Shown here in pieces: positions 1 through 12,255 of a stretch of DNA of 64,000 bases. This stretch comes from Apodemus sylvaticus (taxonomy: Eukaryota; Chordata; Mammalia; Rodentia; Muridae), in NCBI RefSeq assembly GCF_947179515.1, contig NC_067495.1, positions 65,087,411-65,151,410 of the forward strand, written 5' to 3'. The notes under the pieces were generated by a model that did not search any database, was not told the origin of the DNA, and saw only the letters and a program-made list of their open reading frames with translations. A program made the translations under genes and the position numbers. Each line of letters opens with the position of its first letter. Within the stretch, counting starts at the first letter, position 1.

Positions 1-594
1 AATCTATAAAATCCTTGGGCTTTTTGTCTATTCTCTGTCTATTATCTCTACAAGTGAGTGTATATTTCTGTGTTACCAAGTTGGTTTATAGTGAGTACTC
101 ATATAAATTAAAAAGGATAAATTAGCCCAAACATCTTCTATTTAACATGATATGGGTAAATCTTTGATAAATAAATGGATTTAAATTTACTGGTAAGATG
201 AAAGTAAAGATTTTTTTTTTTTTCTGGGTTGATAACCAATCAGTATTGTATTTATCTCTGCTAGATGCTTAAGATTTGATGGTCAAGCACCCTAGGCCTT
301 TTGGCTTAGATTTAGTGAAGATAAAATGACCAAGACACGGTATTGTAGCCAAGCCCTTTAAGAAACAGTATATTTGAGGTCAGGGATCCCTGTGAAAGAG
401 TTAGGGAAAGGACTGAAGGACCTGAAGGGCATGACAACTGAGAGGGCTTAAGCAAAACCCAGGGTGTTTCTCATCTGAGTCACGACACCAAATGAGGAGG
501 CTTAAAAAGAGAGGATGGGGGTTAAGGGAGTGTGGCATGGTGGCGTGGGGGAAGGGGTGCCCAGGCAGGCCCCTGTCCAGGCACTTCTCCCTGA
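1..594. other. Intergenic DNA, nothing recognised
   Basis: AT-rich non-coding sequence with a short poly-T run near 213-226. No coding frame of conserved appearance, RNA gene or clear repeat is visible. Open frames here are short and low in complexity. Confidence 0.6.
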
Positions 595-987
595 GGGACC
601 ACACACACACACAGGCATGGTATAGAGTAGAGTTTATTCAGAGAGGAGGATGGGAGTTAGTGGTAGAGAGAGGCAGAGGTGGGGGGGGGCGAGAGAGAGA
701 GAGAGACAGAGATAGAGACAGACAGAGACAGAGAGAGAGACAGAGAGAGAGACAGAGAGAGAGACAGAGAGAGAGAGAGAGTATAGAAGTGGAGTGGAGG
801 CCAGCCATGACCACGTAGAGAGAGGGGGGAGGAGAGCCCAAGGGGCAGAGAGGTGAGAGTATGTGGGAGAGCAGAGAGCAAAGAGAGAGAGGAGGGGCAA
901 GTAGCCCCTCTTATAGTGGGCCAGATGTATGGGGTGGGGCATACCTGGCTATTGCCAGGTAGGTGTGGGGTGGAGCTTAGACAGAAT
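595..987. repeat. Murine interspersed repeat, family not named
   Basis: The stretch beginning near the CACACACACA and GGCATGGTATAGAGTAG motifs and ending near the TTGCCAGGTAGGTGTGGG motif resembles a sequence I have seen repeatedly in mouse DNA, probably LTR-derived. It contains the GA microsatellite listed separately. It directly adjoins an L1 3' UTR. The family assignment is uncertain. Confidence 0.4.
690..781. repeat. (GA)n/(GACA)n microsatellite
   Basis: Almost pure purine tract of GA units with interspersed GACA. It gives long Arg/Glu-rich and Ser/Leu-rich open frames in several reading frames, which are simple-sequence artefacts. Confidence 0.95.
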
Positions 988-1302
988 ACCAATAACAACC
1001 CCATAGGAAGAACAACAGTGTCAACTAACCTGGACTTGGGACAGCTCTCAGAGACTAAGCCACCAACCAAAGAGCATACATGGGCTGCTCTGAGATCCCA
1101 CAACACATTTGTAGCAGAGGACTGACTGCTTTTTCTGACCCCAGTGGAAGATGTGCCTAGTCCTGTAGAGACGTGATGCCCCAGAGAAGGGGGATGCCTG
1201 GGGAGAGGGCACGTTCTCAGTGGCCATCGGAGGGGGTGAAAAACTCTGGGAGGGGGAACCAGGTTGGGGGCAACATTTGAGATGTAAATAAATAAACTAT
1301 TT
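988..1302 (+). mobile_element. L1 3' end (5'-truncated)
   Basis: Matches the murine L1 3' UTR: the segment with ACCAACCAAAGAGCATACAT, then TGATGCCCCAG, a G-rich tract (GGAGGGGGAACCAGG) and the terminal GATGTAAATAAATAAA. There is no coding capacity. Confidence 0.85.
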
Positions 1303-2384
1303 TTAGGAAAGTATTTATCATTTTCTCCATCAAATACAGAAACTTATAGGAGTTTTCTTTGGCAGGGAAATAATTTATACTATCAGTCCATTCATCCTCC
1401 ATTCTCCTGTGGGTACCTGCTGAGATTTACAGTTTGTTTGCTTTGGGGTATTTTCTTTTAAACTCTAATAAAATTGTTCTTGAGCTTCTGTTTTATTAAT
1501 GAGACTAAGAACCTAAGAACGTTAAGTTGGAATTTCACCAAGGTAAAATTGGCTGATTGGGACTGCAGCAGATTCCCTGCCCCCCAACATTCCCTCCCCA
1601 CTTCCAGCTACGTTTGTGAGTTCAGTAAATGAGCATGTGCTGACTCTGAGGATCCCACAAACCCCCTGTAAAACTGCTGCTGCACCACTGGCCTGCTAGC
1701 TGAGACTTGTTACCTCTCTGCATGTTCTAAGAAGAGAATAACCGTGTCCACGCAGATAACCTATTTGAAGATGTTTGCACCAGTCCTGGTTTCTGAGGAG
1801 GGAAGCTTGTTTCCAAGAGAGTGGTTAAAATCAGTGGCAGTGCCTCCTTAAGTAGTCCAAAGGCTGTTTCCTTGGTGAGGAGTTTGAGGGTCTTTGAAGC
1901 TAATAGGTTTCTAAGAACTCTTATTGTGAAAGGAATTTGCCTGCAGCTTTAACAGTTAGATTTTCAAGCTTGAAAAGAACAAACAAACCCAAGTTGGGCT
2001 CTAGTTCTCCTAGCAACCTACTGCTAATTCCCAACCTTCCTCTTACTTCCTGTGATGAAACCAAGTCTCACTAAGTTGCCAAGGCTTGCCTTGAGCACAC
2101 ACATAGCCCAGTCAGGCCTTGAATTTCCAAGCAGTTTGTGCTAGCAGGCTTGACTAAAACAGCTATATACCCAAGAAAATAAAAATAATAAAATAAAAAT
2201 TAGACGTTAAAAATGTGAACTATTGATGTAATTAGCATTAGTCAGCTGTGTTTAAATCCGTGTGTTTATCCGTTTGGGGTAGACTATTTGCATATGGGCA
2301 CATATTTTAAATTCACCTTACTTTGGTTCCAGACAGTGCCTGCTGAAGAGATTTCGGCCTGTCTTTATTTGCCATACTTTTTCT
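1303..2384. other. Intergenic DNA, nothing recognised
   Basis: No convincing gene. A small AATAAAAATAATAAAATAAAA tract lies near 2177-2200. The rest looks like unique or very old repeat sequence. Confidence 0.55.
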
Positions 2385-2388
2385 TTCG

Positions 2389-2514
2389 TTTGTTTTTCGA
2401 GACAAAATTTCTCTGTGTAACAGCCCTGGCTGTCCTATAGAGACCAGGCTGGCCTCCAGTCCTGCCTCTGCCTCCTGAGTGCTTAGATTAAAGGCATACA
2501 CCACTATACCCAGC
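2389..2514 (-). repeat. B1 SINE
   Basis: Reads on the minus strand as a B1. The plus strand shows the reversed landmarks TTTTTCGAGACA, CCCTGGCTGTCCTATAGAGACCAGGCTGGCCTC, CCTGCCTCTGCCTCCTGAGTGCT and CACCACTATACCCAGCT in order. It is moderately diverged, and a 63-codon minus-strand frame here is only translated SINE. Confidence 0.9.
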
Positions 2515-4690
2515 TATTTGCCATACTTTTAAATTCTAAAACTTATGCTTTTCAATACTATATGATAAGAATTATGGATTATTGCTGGGTTTTTTGCTCT
2601 TCACTGCACCACTCTTTTGGTTGATAATCCATTTTGTAGTCTTTTGTTTGTTTGATTTTTGTTTTATTGATTCTGTCATTCCCTTCAAGGTGTCTTCAAA
2701 TTTCCAGTCTGGTTTCCTTGGAGGTGCCTCTGTGTCACCGTAAGTTATTGTTCACCAAGTGTTCGAACAGAGCTGGTGTCTAACCTCTGGGCCGTATGCC
2801 TGCAACCTTTACTTAGGAGATTAGTGTATGCACATTCAAAGTTCAGCCAGTTCATAATGCTGCTTTGACATTTACTTTCTACTTGGGCAAGGACATATTT
2901 TCATCTAGGGACTTAGTGGTGTTTGAAAATGTTATTCCTATAAATACTATTGAGGTTTGCTTTCATATTAAGTTAACTTATTTTAAAACAGTTTGATCTC
3001 TTTGGGCTTTACTTTTAAGCTTCTTTAGATGAAGGTAGAGTAACAATTATTTTAGAAAAAAAAATGTCCTGCTTCTGAGAGGGGGAAAAAAAAACCCTCT
3101 AGATTTCTTAACATATTTTTCAAGAAAATTTCCTACTTCTGGATGGTTGGCCATTTCTGCACCTATATTGGTTTCAGGGATTTTTTTTTTCTATTTTCTA
3201 TTTTTTTCCAATAGAATCAACATGGGTACACTTATCAGTGCTAAGCTAAATAATTGAAACCTATTGCAAATTCAAGGTGTTCATACCTGGAAACCTGGCA
3301 TTTGGGAGGTTTATATAGTTGGATATGCCATGAATTCCAGGTCAACCTGAGCTACAGAGTAGGGAGGGCCGTCTATCAGTCCTTCTTGTAGTTGGAGTTC
3401 TCTCTATGTACTCTTTTTTGCTCTAGTACTCTGCCTGACAAATTCTCCCTTGGCTTCTGCGAATCTATAGCATTCTCTAATCATTTATTCTCAAGTAATA
3501 AAACAGTTGTTTCTAGCCTTATGTAGTCTTAAGTAATTTCTCTTTTTTCATCAGCTGGCACATCTAATATAATGTTTGGTTGAATGTTGGAAATATACAA
3601 AATCTCGTTTGATCACAGCCAAAATAAATCTCATACTCATTAGGATTAGTCCCTCACCATTTCTCTGTCGACCCCTTCGGAGGCTATGATTAGTAGTTTT
3701 TAATCTTTATAGATTTATTTTTTTCTAGACACACACACATAGCTTTTCTTTATGTTGGTGAGAATACAAGAGAAATGCTTATGTACTGCTAGTGTGATCA
3801 AAGCACTTAGGAAATCACCATGGATGGTCCTCAGAAAACTGAAAGTGGACCTCTCAGAAAGAATCAGTCAGCTTACTTTAGAGGATTCTTCAGTGCCATG
3901 CTGTCTCTTCTACCTCCCTCTTCTATTTTTGAAATTATCTTGAGTCCTTTGGGATAAACTTTATGTTCTATGATCAGGTGATTAGCAACCTTAACTTTAT
4001 GCACTATATTAGTTTCTTTATATCCATTACATTAATTTCTTTATTTTCCATGGAATATAATATGTCTGGAGGTCCTGGTAATTAGGATGAGGATATATCT
4101 GAGAGAATGTTATGCTGCTACCCTGTATTGTGCCAACTTTTGCTTAATATAAAATACTGTTATGCTGCTAAATGCATACAGAATTAGAATTGCTTCCTTC
4201 ATAATGCAGTGACAATTTTATGATAATGTAATGTCTATGTGTATCTCTTATAATGTTTATTTAAATGAACTCATATTACCTAATGTTATTGTTACCACAA
4301 AACTTAATTTTATTAGTTTTTGTATGATGTGTTTTTCCCTCCCTTTACCTTTAAGATTTCTATAACCTCATATTTAAAATAATATTTCCTGTAGGTGACA
4401 TTTTTATTTTTGTAATTTCATTCTATTGCTCTGTCTTGTTGTAGTCTGTAGCATAATTGCATTAATATAATCATTAGATCTTTCTTTTGTAAAATTCCCA
4501 TTTACTACTTGCTTTCCATCCGTCTCACATTCTGTGTCTTGCATTTACCTTTCTAAAAATTTTGTTTCATTTAGTTGAATATTTTCCTATTAGTCCTTAT
4601 ATCTCTTTGCACCAGCTTTGATTTCAGCTTCTAGTGATGACCTTTACCAGTTCCTTCCCTCTATTTCTGCACATGTGTCTCCATTCTTCA
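2515..4690. other. Intergenic DNA with a possible decayed B1
   Basis: Mostly AT-rich unique-looking DNA. Around 3275-3395 there is a weak B1-like stretch on the plus strand (CCTGGCATTTGGGAGG, then CAGGTCAACCTGAGCTACAGAG). A short 63-codon plus-strand frame at 3752-3943 has no recognisable domain. Confidence 0.45.
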
Positions 4691-4699
4691 AGAGTTTGA

Positions 4700-4835
4700 G
4701 CTGACACGAGTACTAATCCCAGCTGCCCAGGAGACTAACACAAGAGGATCACAAAAGGCCTGCCTGGGCCACAAAGTAAGTTTGAGATCATCCTTGTTAG
4801 CTTAGCGAGATTATTTCAAATTTTAAAAATAAAAA
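4700..4835 (+). repeat. Old B1/B4-like SINE fragment
   Basis: Contains CTAATCCCAGCTGCCCAGGAG, then CCTGCCTGGGCCACAAAGTAAG, in the order expected for a diverged B1-type SINE. Degenerate, so the subfamily is unclear. Confidence 0.5.
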
Positions 4836-5436
4836 AGGGTTCTGGCACAATGCAAAAGCAAAACCAGTTACCCTTGTTATAGGTTAACCAAGTGGGCAGG
4901 GTTTGTTCAAAAGAGTTCTCATCTCTCTCTACTGCTCTGAACTCTTGGACAAAGACTGTCCTCTATTTATGGATAGCACGTGAATATGAATAGGACTTTC
5001 ACAAGGGAGGAAATTAGTTTGGGGTCCTATTGACTCAGAACAGCACAAAAAAACCAGAAACATGTTATCAGTGTATGCCTATCTGTTGATTTCAGCATTT
5101 TTCTTGATGTTTTGTGAGGGTTGTTTTCAGTCAAATGGTCTTCGGACTAGCCACCACATGCTGTGCACACATACATTGTTCTGAGTCAGGGGTATGAACG
5201 GTTTACAAAGGAAAAATAGGGAACATGGTACATGACGGTGTTGAAAGCATAGTAAGATTGATTGATTATAGTGTTTTTCTTAGATGTCAGTTAATTTTGA
5301 ACACGTTGAATACGTAGTGTAAACAGAATGTATGCATAGTTATAAGTGATCTCAAAGCATGTTATTAGCTTGGTTATGGGTTGTATGAAAGTTTGATCGT
5401 TTACAACAGCTTTTCTCAGGACAAACATTCCTACAG

Positions 5437-5512
5437 GGCCAGGGATATAGCTCAGTAACAGAACACTTGCCTAAGCGTATTAAGATCCTAGGTTCCATAT
5501 ACAGTATTATAG
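5437..5512 (+). repeat. ID-type SINE fragment
   Basis: Contains GGGATATAGCTCAGTAACAG and GAACACTTGCCTAAGCG, the Pol III A-box-like and anticodon-side landmarks of ID or B4 elements derived from tRNA-Ala or BC1. It lacks a downstream B1 body. Confidence 0.7.
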
Positions 5513-5629
5513 GAGGAAGAAAAGGAGGAGGGAGTCTCCTTTACACCTTTAATCTATGTTGTCTTTGTTACTTGCTTTAGGGGAATAAAAGCATAGCAAA
5601 AAAATATTACGGTGACTCCAGCCTTAGTC

Positions 5630-5990
5630 TTTTTTGCATCAATAATTTATTTTTTATTCACTTATATCCCAATTAAAACCCCCTTCCCAGCCCCACCCTT
5701 ACAAATCCCTTCCTCAGTTAGCTCTTCCCCTTCTCCTTAGAGAAAGGGATTGCCCCCTCCCTTATACCACCCCACCCTGACATTTAGTCCTAGCAGGACT
5801 AGGTACCCACATCTCCCGCTGAGACCCAACTAAGCAGTCCAATGGGGAAGATCCTGAGGATCCTGAGAGAACAACCTATTGATGTTCAGAGTGCCCCATA
5901 AAATAGTGGAAGTGCCATGTAGATTGAGTGCTTCCCACAAAGACACCACATACTGTGGAGTAATTGCAGCCTATGTCCAAAAGAATTCGT
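5630..5990 (-). mobile_element. L1 3' UTR fragment
   Basis: Pyrimidine-rich plus strand (CCCCCTTCCCAGCCCCACCC) followed by ATTTAGTCCTAGCAGGACTAGG and CCGCTGAGACCCAACTAAGCAGTCCAAT. This corresponds to the minus strand of a murine L1 3' UTR. Truncated with no ORF. Confidence 0.7.
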
Positions 5991-7779
5991 CCCATACCCA
6001 ATTATTCATGCCCACAGAATAGAGAGCTTCTAAAATAGTTGTTTTAAGCCTCTAATTTTGAAAGACATATGAAGCATTATTATATATTATACATATAACA
6101 GAAATACAGCCTCATCTTTATACTTACTATTATGTATTATTGACTTATCAGTTTAAATTGCTCCTTTCACTTCTTCCCGGATAGTGTGAAGACCTTAGAA
6201 CATTTTATCTCCATTTCCCTCTCCACCTATTAATGCTATTCACTTTGTGATTGAGTTAAAGATGTGGCTTCTGTAGATTGGTTGTTTGTTATTTACTTAT
6301 TCAGAAGAGTTTAGAAGCCATTAGCTCAAAAACTTGTTGGTTGTGGGGTAAGTTTTAAAAAGCCTGATAATTCTAAACACAGATATGTATATATCCAGTT
6401 ACTACAGGTGTAGCACACAGATTTTTTTTTTTTGGCCACTATGAAACTGTACTGAACATTTGCTAACCCCAAATAAGATAAGCCTTGGGCTAGAAGACTC
6501 CAAGCTACTACTGGCCTCCAGAGATTCTCTCATGCTTCTGAACATCACCTAGACAGGTAAGTCTGATCTTCCAGCTTACTCTGATTCTCTTCTCCCATGG
6601 AGATCCCTTGTTCCCTTGCTTTGGGGTTGGTTCCCTTCTGTTATCTTTCACCTATAGCCCCTGGAAGGTTCCATGTTGGGACAGCCCACACCTGCTTTGG
6701 CCCAGTATTTTTCCCACTGCCAGCATGGAATCTATCTGCCTGTGTTGCTAACGTGAAGTTTATTGTGTGCTACTGCCACCTTGTGGTTATCTTTACTCTC
6801 TTTTAAACATCATTACTTCACTGAAACTAGCAAGTAGGAAAGAAAAAAAAAAGGAGAAAGTCAGGTCATGATAAGGAAGGAGTTTATCTGGTCAGAAGGA
6901 AAAATATTTAGCAGAAATGATAAATTATTGGGACTTACATTTTGGGATGTGTATGCATCAGTTCGATAAGTCTGTTCTGTGCTGCTGTGTACTCTGGTCT
7001 CTCCTTGTACCTCATGAACCTGGTAAGTAGTAGCACCATGTTTTGCAAACACTCACACAACTGGAATTGGCTTGAAGTGACTGTCTATAGAGGGCAGTCA
7101 GTAAGCCTGCCTAGGTTTCATACTAGGTAGGCAATGGGCCTGAATAGGATAGAGAATGCCTGCCCTGGAGAGATGACCCAGCCGTTAAAGGCTAGGCTCA
7201 CAACCAAAAAGATAAGAATGCCACGCTCAACCAGGAGTGGCTTGCCTGCTGACCCCATAATGGACTGTGATGAGAGGATCTCCCTGTAACTGTGCTGATT
7301 CTTTGAGGCTCTCTGAAATGAGAGGAAATCCTCATCCCTATGGATATTGTGCCACATATCACAAAATAAAGCTGAGGCCAGTTTCCTAAGTTTAATTCGA
7401 GTAGGTACCTTTGTAAAATGTTGATCTAGGATTGGCTGCACATGAGTTTGCTGTTCCAGATGACTTCAGTCTCATCCTTCTTCCAGGGAATACTGAGCCT
7501 TCATTGATTCTGTCAAGCCTGAAGTTGACCAAAGATAACAGGTTTTCTTCCTGCCCCTCTGAAGACTCCATAGAGATGACTGTCCATCTGCACAAATGGT
7601 CCAGTTGTGTGCTGGGCTGTGTTATAGACTACGTTTTACCAGGGCGCTATGTGGAGATAAGGTAGGATCTTAGGCTTGGTATGGAAAACCAGAGGGGAAG
7701 GGTTGGCAGAAGAAAACTGCTGTCCTTTGTAGGAGAAGGCAGCAGAATATCAGCATGATAGTGATGAAGATAATTTATG

Positions 7780-7782
<3 letters not shown>
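5991..7782. other. Intergenic DNA, no gene supported
   Basis: Contains a B2/B3 fragment near 7160-7205 (CTGGAGAGATGACCCAGCCGTTAAAGGC). Short frames at 6942-7130, 7118-7441 and 7432-7665 have no domain I recognise. Splice-donor-like motifs sit at 7020-7030 and 7660-7670, too little for a gene call. Confidence 0.45.
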
Positions 7783-7829
<47 letters not shown>

Positions 7830-7878
7830 GTCTCTCTCTGTCTCTCTTTCTCTCTGTGTGTGTGTGTGTGTGTGTCTC
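7783..7878. repeat. (TC)n/(TG)n compound microsatellite
   Basis: About 75 bases of TC units with scattered TG interruptions, followed by a TG run ending near 7876. Confidence 0.95.
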
Positions 7879-8127
7879 CAGTTATTTTAAAACATTTTTA
7901 AAAATATCAGGCAGGATTGTTAATGTCTTTACTCCTAGAACTTGCTCAGTTTTTTTTTCTTAAGTACTTAAATATGGAATCATGCCAAAAAGAGTTTACC
8001 CAGCTGTGTGGCATGCATCTAGTTAGGAGCAAGTTTCAATAACTGGAGTTGAAAAGGAATAATTGGTATTCACAGTGAGATATCTCCCCCTCCATTTCCC
8101 TCTCCTAATTTTTCAAGATTGCAATGA

Positions 8128-8480
8128 AATTCTTAGGCAAATGGATGGAGCTAGAGAACATCATACTAAGTGAGGTAACCCAGACTCAAAAGGTGAATCA
8201 TGGTATGCACTCACTAATAAGTGGATATTAACCTAGAAAACTGGAATACCCAAAACATAATCCACACATCAAATGAGGTACAAGAAGAAAGGAGGAGTGG
8301 CCCCTGGTTCTGGAAAGACTCAGTGAAGAAGTATAGGGCAATACCAGAACGGGGAAGTGGGAAGGGTTGGGTGGGAAAACAGGGGGAGGGATGGGAGCTG
8401 ATGGGACTTTCGGGGAGTGGGGGTCCAGAAAAGGGGAAATCATTTGAAATGTAAATAAAAAATATATCGAATAAAAAAAT
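8128..8480 (+). mobile_element. L1 3' end (5'-truncated)
   Basis: Begins in the end of L1 ORF2 (AAATGGATGGAGCTAGAGAAC and CATACTAAGTGAGGTAACCCAG), passes through the G-rich 3' UTR (GGGACTTTCGGGGAGTGGGG) and ends with AAATGTAAATAAAAAATAT and poly-A. The frames of 77-91 codons here are L1 3' UTR translated in both directions. Confidence 0.95.
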
Positions 8481-9545
8481 GGTCATCATGTTCTATAATA
8501 GATCCCTTGCACTTATCCTTTTATCTAGCTGCAATTATGTGTCATCGTTGTCCGTCCTTGCTCCACCCCACCCCCCCTTACTGCCTGACCCCTGCTAACT
8601 ACTCTTCCACTTTCTACTTCTGTGGGTTCAGTTGATGTGATGGTAAAGTCTGGAGGCCTGCTACCTCATGTAAGGCCTCACAGGAGACTGTTCAAATGGC
8701 TAATGTAAGCTGCTAGCTAAAGTCAAAGTTTCCTCAGTCGGCTAGGTTGGAATGTGTTGTGTAGCATGATCATGTGAAAAGTCCAAAGGAGGCTGAATTC
8801 AGCCCATCTTTTTTTTCTCACAAGGGTTCTGACAAATAGAAGTCTTCTATACTATTAATGCTTCGTGCCTGCTCTGGATTCAATAAAAACTCATGATAAG
8901 TGAACTCAGAGTCAAATGTTGCCTGTTAGTTCATGTCTGGTTCAAATCACAGTTACTGCAAACAATGTACTATCCTACTCTTAGACCATTCACAGCCAAG
9001 GCTCTGATTACTTGTGAGCTTGGAGATGAAAGGGGAGGTAACAGGGCTTGGAGGGACAAAGAACAACTCACTTCCATGACACCTGTTAAACCAGTAGGCA
9101 AACTCCAGTATGTTTTGAGTTAGAGTATAATAGCAGGTTTCTATTTCAGAAAGTCTTCACTTCGTGCCTGCCTCTAATTTCCGCTAGTGGACCCTTTCTT
9201 CATTACTTACAGAACTGGTGGTAGCTGAGGTAAGCCTCCCTAGCAGACAACCACTTTTTATACCACATTATAATCGTAGTTCAGGTTCCAACATAGACAA
9301 CACTGGCTATGTCTGTTGGACACAGATATCCAATCATCCTTAATCACAAGAAGTATTCATAATTTAAGTGAATCCTTTTAGGAATCCTCATGCTTGAGGA
9401 AAAGATAATAAAGGTGACTGTGTCCTGATTGTTGTCAATGAAATTATTCCCTTTCCAGTTATTTGAATGGACTCTCAGCTAGGAGGTGGCCTCTTTTGAC
9501 AACATTTGTGTAATTGATAGTCACTGCCAGTTAGAAATCAGTTAA
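8481..9545. other. Intergenic DNA, nothing recognised
   Basis: Unique-looking sequence. A 76-codon frame at 8893-9123 has no recognisable domain or conserved context. Confidence 0.5.
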
Positions 9546-9768
9546 CTGGAGCTGGGAAGACAGTTCAACAGTTAAGAAGTACTTACTGGCTGTTTTTCCA
9601 GAGGAAGATTCCGAGCACCAACATGACAGTTTTCAACAGTCCTTAAGTCCAGTTCCAAGGGATCCAGTGCCCTCTTCTGGCCTCCTCAAACCAGGCACAT
9701 GTGCAGTCCACATTCAGGCAAAATGCTCAAGCACATAAAATAAAAATAAATATATTTTTATACTTAAA
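9546..9768 (+). repeat. B3 SINE
   Basis: tRNA-like head GAGCTGGGAAGACAGTTCAACAGTTAAG, then GATCCAGTGCCCTCTTCTGGCCTC, AGGCACATGTGCAGTCCACA and an A-rich AAATAAAAATAAATAT tail. These are the B3/B2-family landmarks in the correct order. Confidence 0.9.
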
Positions 9769-10074
9769 AAAAACAGTAAACATTTCAGACTGGCAAAAGT
9801 GACACGTATGCCACAGCATTTGCTAAGGCTGAGAATTAAGGAATGTGGTCTATCATGGGGGGGGAGGCATTTCTTATTACCTGACTATTCAATTCTCAGT
9901 ATGGCCTGCCCTTAAAGCGACTAGAGGCTAACTATGGACAAGGAGGAATTAACCGGGATGTTCTGTTCACTACTGTACATCTACTGGATAGTGTTACCTT
10001 AGTAAATGCCAGTTTAAAAGTATTGGTAAATACTGTGTCTTAGTTAATATATTTGTTGTTGTTATTCTCTCATA

Positions 10075-10542
10075 TATTACATCCTGACCACAGTTTCCCC
10101 TCCCTCCATTCCTGCCAGTCCCTCTCCCTACCTCCTCTCTCCCCTAGATCCACTTCTCTGTTTTTCAGAAAAGAGGACACAAACCCTCCTATCAAGGCTG
10201 GAGGAGGCAAAAAAAAAAAGTCAGAGATGCCCTCACTTCCCATGGTTAGAAATCCTACAAGAACACAAAACTATAAACCATAGCATACATGCAGAGAACC
10301 TAGGTGTTAACCACACAGGTTCCCTGATTGTCGGTTCTGTCTCTTAGCCCTGGCTAGTTGATTCTTTGGGCCATATTATCGTGGTGTCTTTGACCCCTCT
10401 GGCTCCTACCGTCCTTCCTCCCATTCTTCTACAAGATTCCCAGGGCTCTGCGTAATTTGGTTGTGGGTCTCTATGTCTGCTTCTATCAGTTTCTGGATGA
10501 AGTCTCTCTGGTCTATGAGTATAGCAAAATATCATAAAGAAT
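10075..10542 (-). mobile_element. Lx-type L1 3' UTR fragment
   Basis: Reverse-strand L1: CCTGACCACAGTTTCCCCTCCCTCC, then GAGATGCCCTCACTTCCCATGGTTAG, GGTTCCCTGATTGTCGGTTC and GGGTCTCTATGTCTGCTTCTATCAG. The same landmarks recur at 53280-54350. No coding capacity. Confidence 0.85.
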
Positions 10543-10574
10543 CATATAAAATTTTTGTTTTTTTTTTTTCTTGG

Positions 10575-10702
10575 TGGATTCAGTTGTTTAAAGAGACAGG
10601 GTTTCTTGTATAGCCTTGTCTGTCCCAGAACTCAATCTGTAGACCAGGCCTCTGCCTCTCAAGTGCTGGGATTTAAAAGCCTGCAACATCATGTCCAGCT
10701 TA
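10575..10702 (-). repeat. B1 SINE
   Basis: Reverse B1 landmarks GAGACAGGGTTTCTTGTATAGCC, CTCAATCTGTAGACCAGGCCTCTGCCTCTCAAGTGCTGGGATT and CATGTCCAGCT. A short internal deletion removes part of the central region. Confidence 0.85.
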
Positions 10703-10719
10703 GGTTTTCTTTTTCCAAA

Positions 10720-11335
10720 ACAGTATTATTTTAATTTACAAGTGATAGTTGCATATATTTATGAAATATGTTTTAATACATATATAAAGTATGGAATAAT
10801 TAAATCAAGATAACAAAAGTCATTTCACTGTTCTTATTTTTATAGTCAGGTATTAGAAATTTAGTATATAAATTTAGTATATATATATATTTATATATAT
10901 ATATATATAACATCACTATTATTATAGTCGTTCTGCTTTGCAAAGTCTTAGAACTTATCCTCCCCTGAGAGTAACTATGTCCTTTGATCCCAAACTTACT
11001 GCTCCCTCTTCTGTCTGCCTGCCTCTAACCTCTGGCAGTTAGCATTCTATACTTAACCTCTGTGAATTCAATTACCAAATTATTGCATATGAGATATGAG
11101 TGAACTCATACAGCATTTGTATTTCAGTGCCTGGTTCATTCTACTTAGCAGAACAGCTTTCAGACTTCATATTTATTCATGACAAAATGTTATTCTTTCA
11201 TTTTTGTGTGTGTGTTTGAAGACCACAAATGCAGACAAATAAACACATGCACACAAACTTTATCCATTTAATGAACACAGGCTGATGATTCTATATCTTG
11301 ACTGGGAAGAGTAATGCTGCACTTATTCCAGTACA
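10720..11335 (-). mobile_element. Ancient L1 3' end, part 1
   Basis: Old, diverged L1 3' UTR on the minus strand. Landmarks on the plus strand are ATTCAATTACCAAATTATTG, GAGTGAACTCATACAGCATTTG, CCTGGTTCATTCTACTTAGCA and ATTCATGACAAAATGTTATTC. It seems to resume at 12060 beyond an inserted block, making 11345-12058 a younger insertion. Confidence 0.7.
10869..10911. repeat. (AT)n microsatellite
   Basis: Run of TATATATA interrupted by TTTA, inside the ancient L1 3' UTR. Confidence 0.9.
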
Positions 11336-11344
11336 GACATCTCC

Positions 11345-12058
11345 TTAACATACTGATTTTTCTTTTGGAGCATGTGTATTTGTACGTGTAAATGCATGTG
11401 TGAATGCTGCTGTGCTTGCCAGTGTGTGCATTTGGAGAACTTGCCAGTGCACATGTCTGGTATCTTCCTCTGTCATTCTTGTTCTGGCTTCTCTTCTGTT
11501 GCTGTGATAAAACGTCCTGACCAAAATCAACTTAGAGGGAGAAAGTATCTGTATCGTCTTATACTCCATCACTGAGGAAAGTTGGGGCAGAAACTCAAGG
11601 CCGAACGAATGATGAATGCTGCTTGCTCACTTGCTCCCAGGCTTCTGCTCAGTCAGCATTTTAAATGCAGTCCTGGCCCCCCTGCCGTAGGGATGTCATA
11701 CCTGCAGTGGGCAGAGTCCTCCTTCATCAGTTAGCAATCCAGATGCTGCACAGTAGACAAGCCACTCTGATCCAGACATTGCCTCAGTTGAGGTTCCCTC
11801 TTCCCATGTTACTGTAACTTTTACCAAGTTGACAATAAAAACTGATCAGCACAGCTGTCCACTTTAGTTTCTGAAGGCAGAGTCTCTCCTTGAACCTGAA
11901 GCTTGCCTTTTCAGCGAGGCTGGCTGATGAGCGAGCGCCCAGGATTTGCATCTCTACCCTGTTCCCACGCCAGCACCATAGTTAGAGGCACATGGCATCA
12001 GACTTATTTCTTACATGGGTGCTGGGGATCAGAATTCAGGTTGTCAGATGTGCCCAAC
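11345..12058 (-). repeat. B3/B4-like SINE pieces around a rodent interspersed repeat
   Basis: The flanks (11345-11487 and about 11860-12058) read as degenerate B3/B4-type sequence in reverse, for example GTGCTGGGGATCAGAATTCAGGTTGTCAG near the right end. Between them, 11488-11852 is a rodent repeat beginning TTCTGTTGCTGTGATAAAAC and ending TTTACCAAGTTGACAATAAAAACTGATCAG. I recognise it as repetitive but do not name the family. The arrangement implies nested insertion. Confidence 0.5.
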
Positions 12059-12059
12059 A

Positions 12060-12250
12060 AGAACTTTTTTCACTGGAAAGAACCATTTTTCCAACTCATT
12101 TATATTGTGATGTATAATGTTGGTACCAATCTACTTTCCCACCAAAAAGTATATATTTTTTCTATGTCATCACCAATGTTCATTATCATTCATCTTTATG
12201 ATAAAGACTATTTGAACTTGGATGGCATCTGATTGCTTTATTTATATTTT
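12060..12250 (-). mobile_element. Ancient L1, part 2 (ORF2 end)
   Basis: Resumes old L1 sequence: ATGTTGGTACCAATCTACTTTCCCACCAAAA, then TTCTATGTCATCACCAATGTTCATTATCA, corresponding to the C-terminal end of ORF2 read on the minus strand. Heavily decayed. Confidence 0.65.
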
Positions 12251-12255
12251 TAGAC

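Noticed and set aside
492..1106. Arg/Glu-rich and Ser/Leu-rich frames of 100-149 codons
   Set aside because: Products of the GA microsatellite and flanking repeat.
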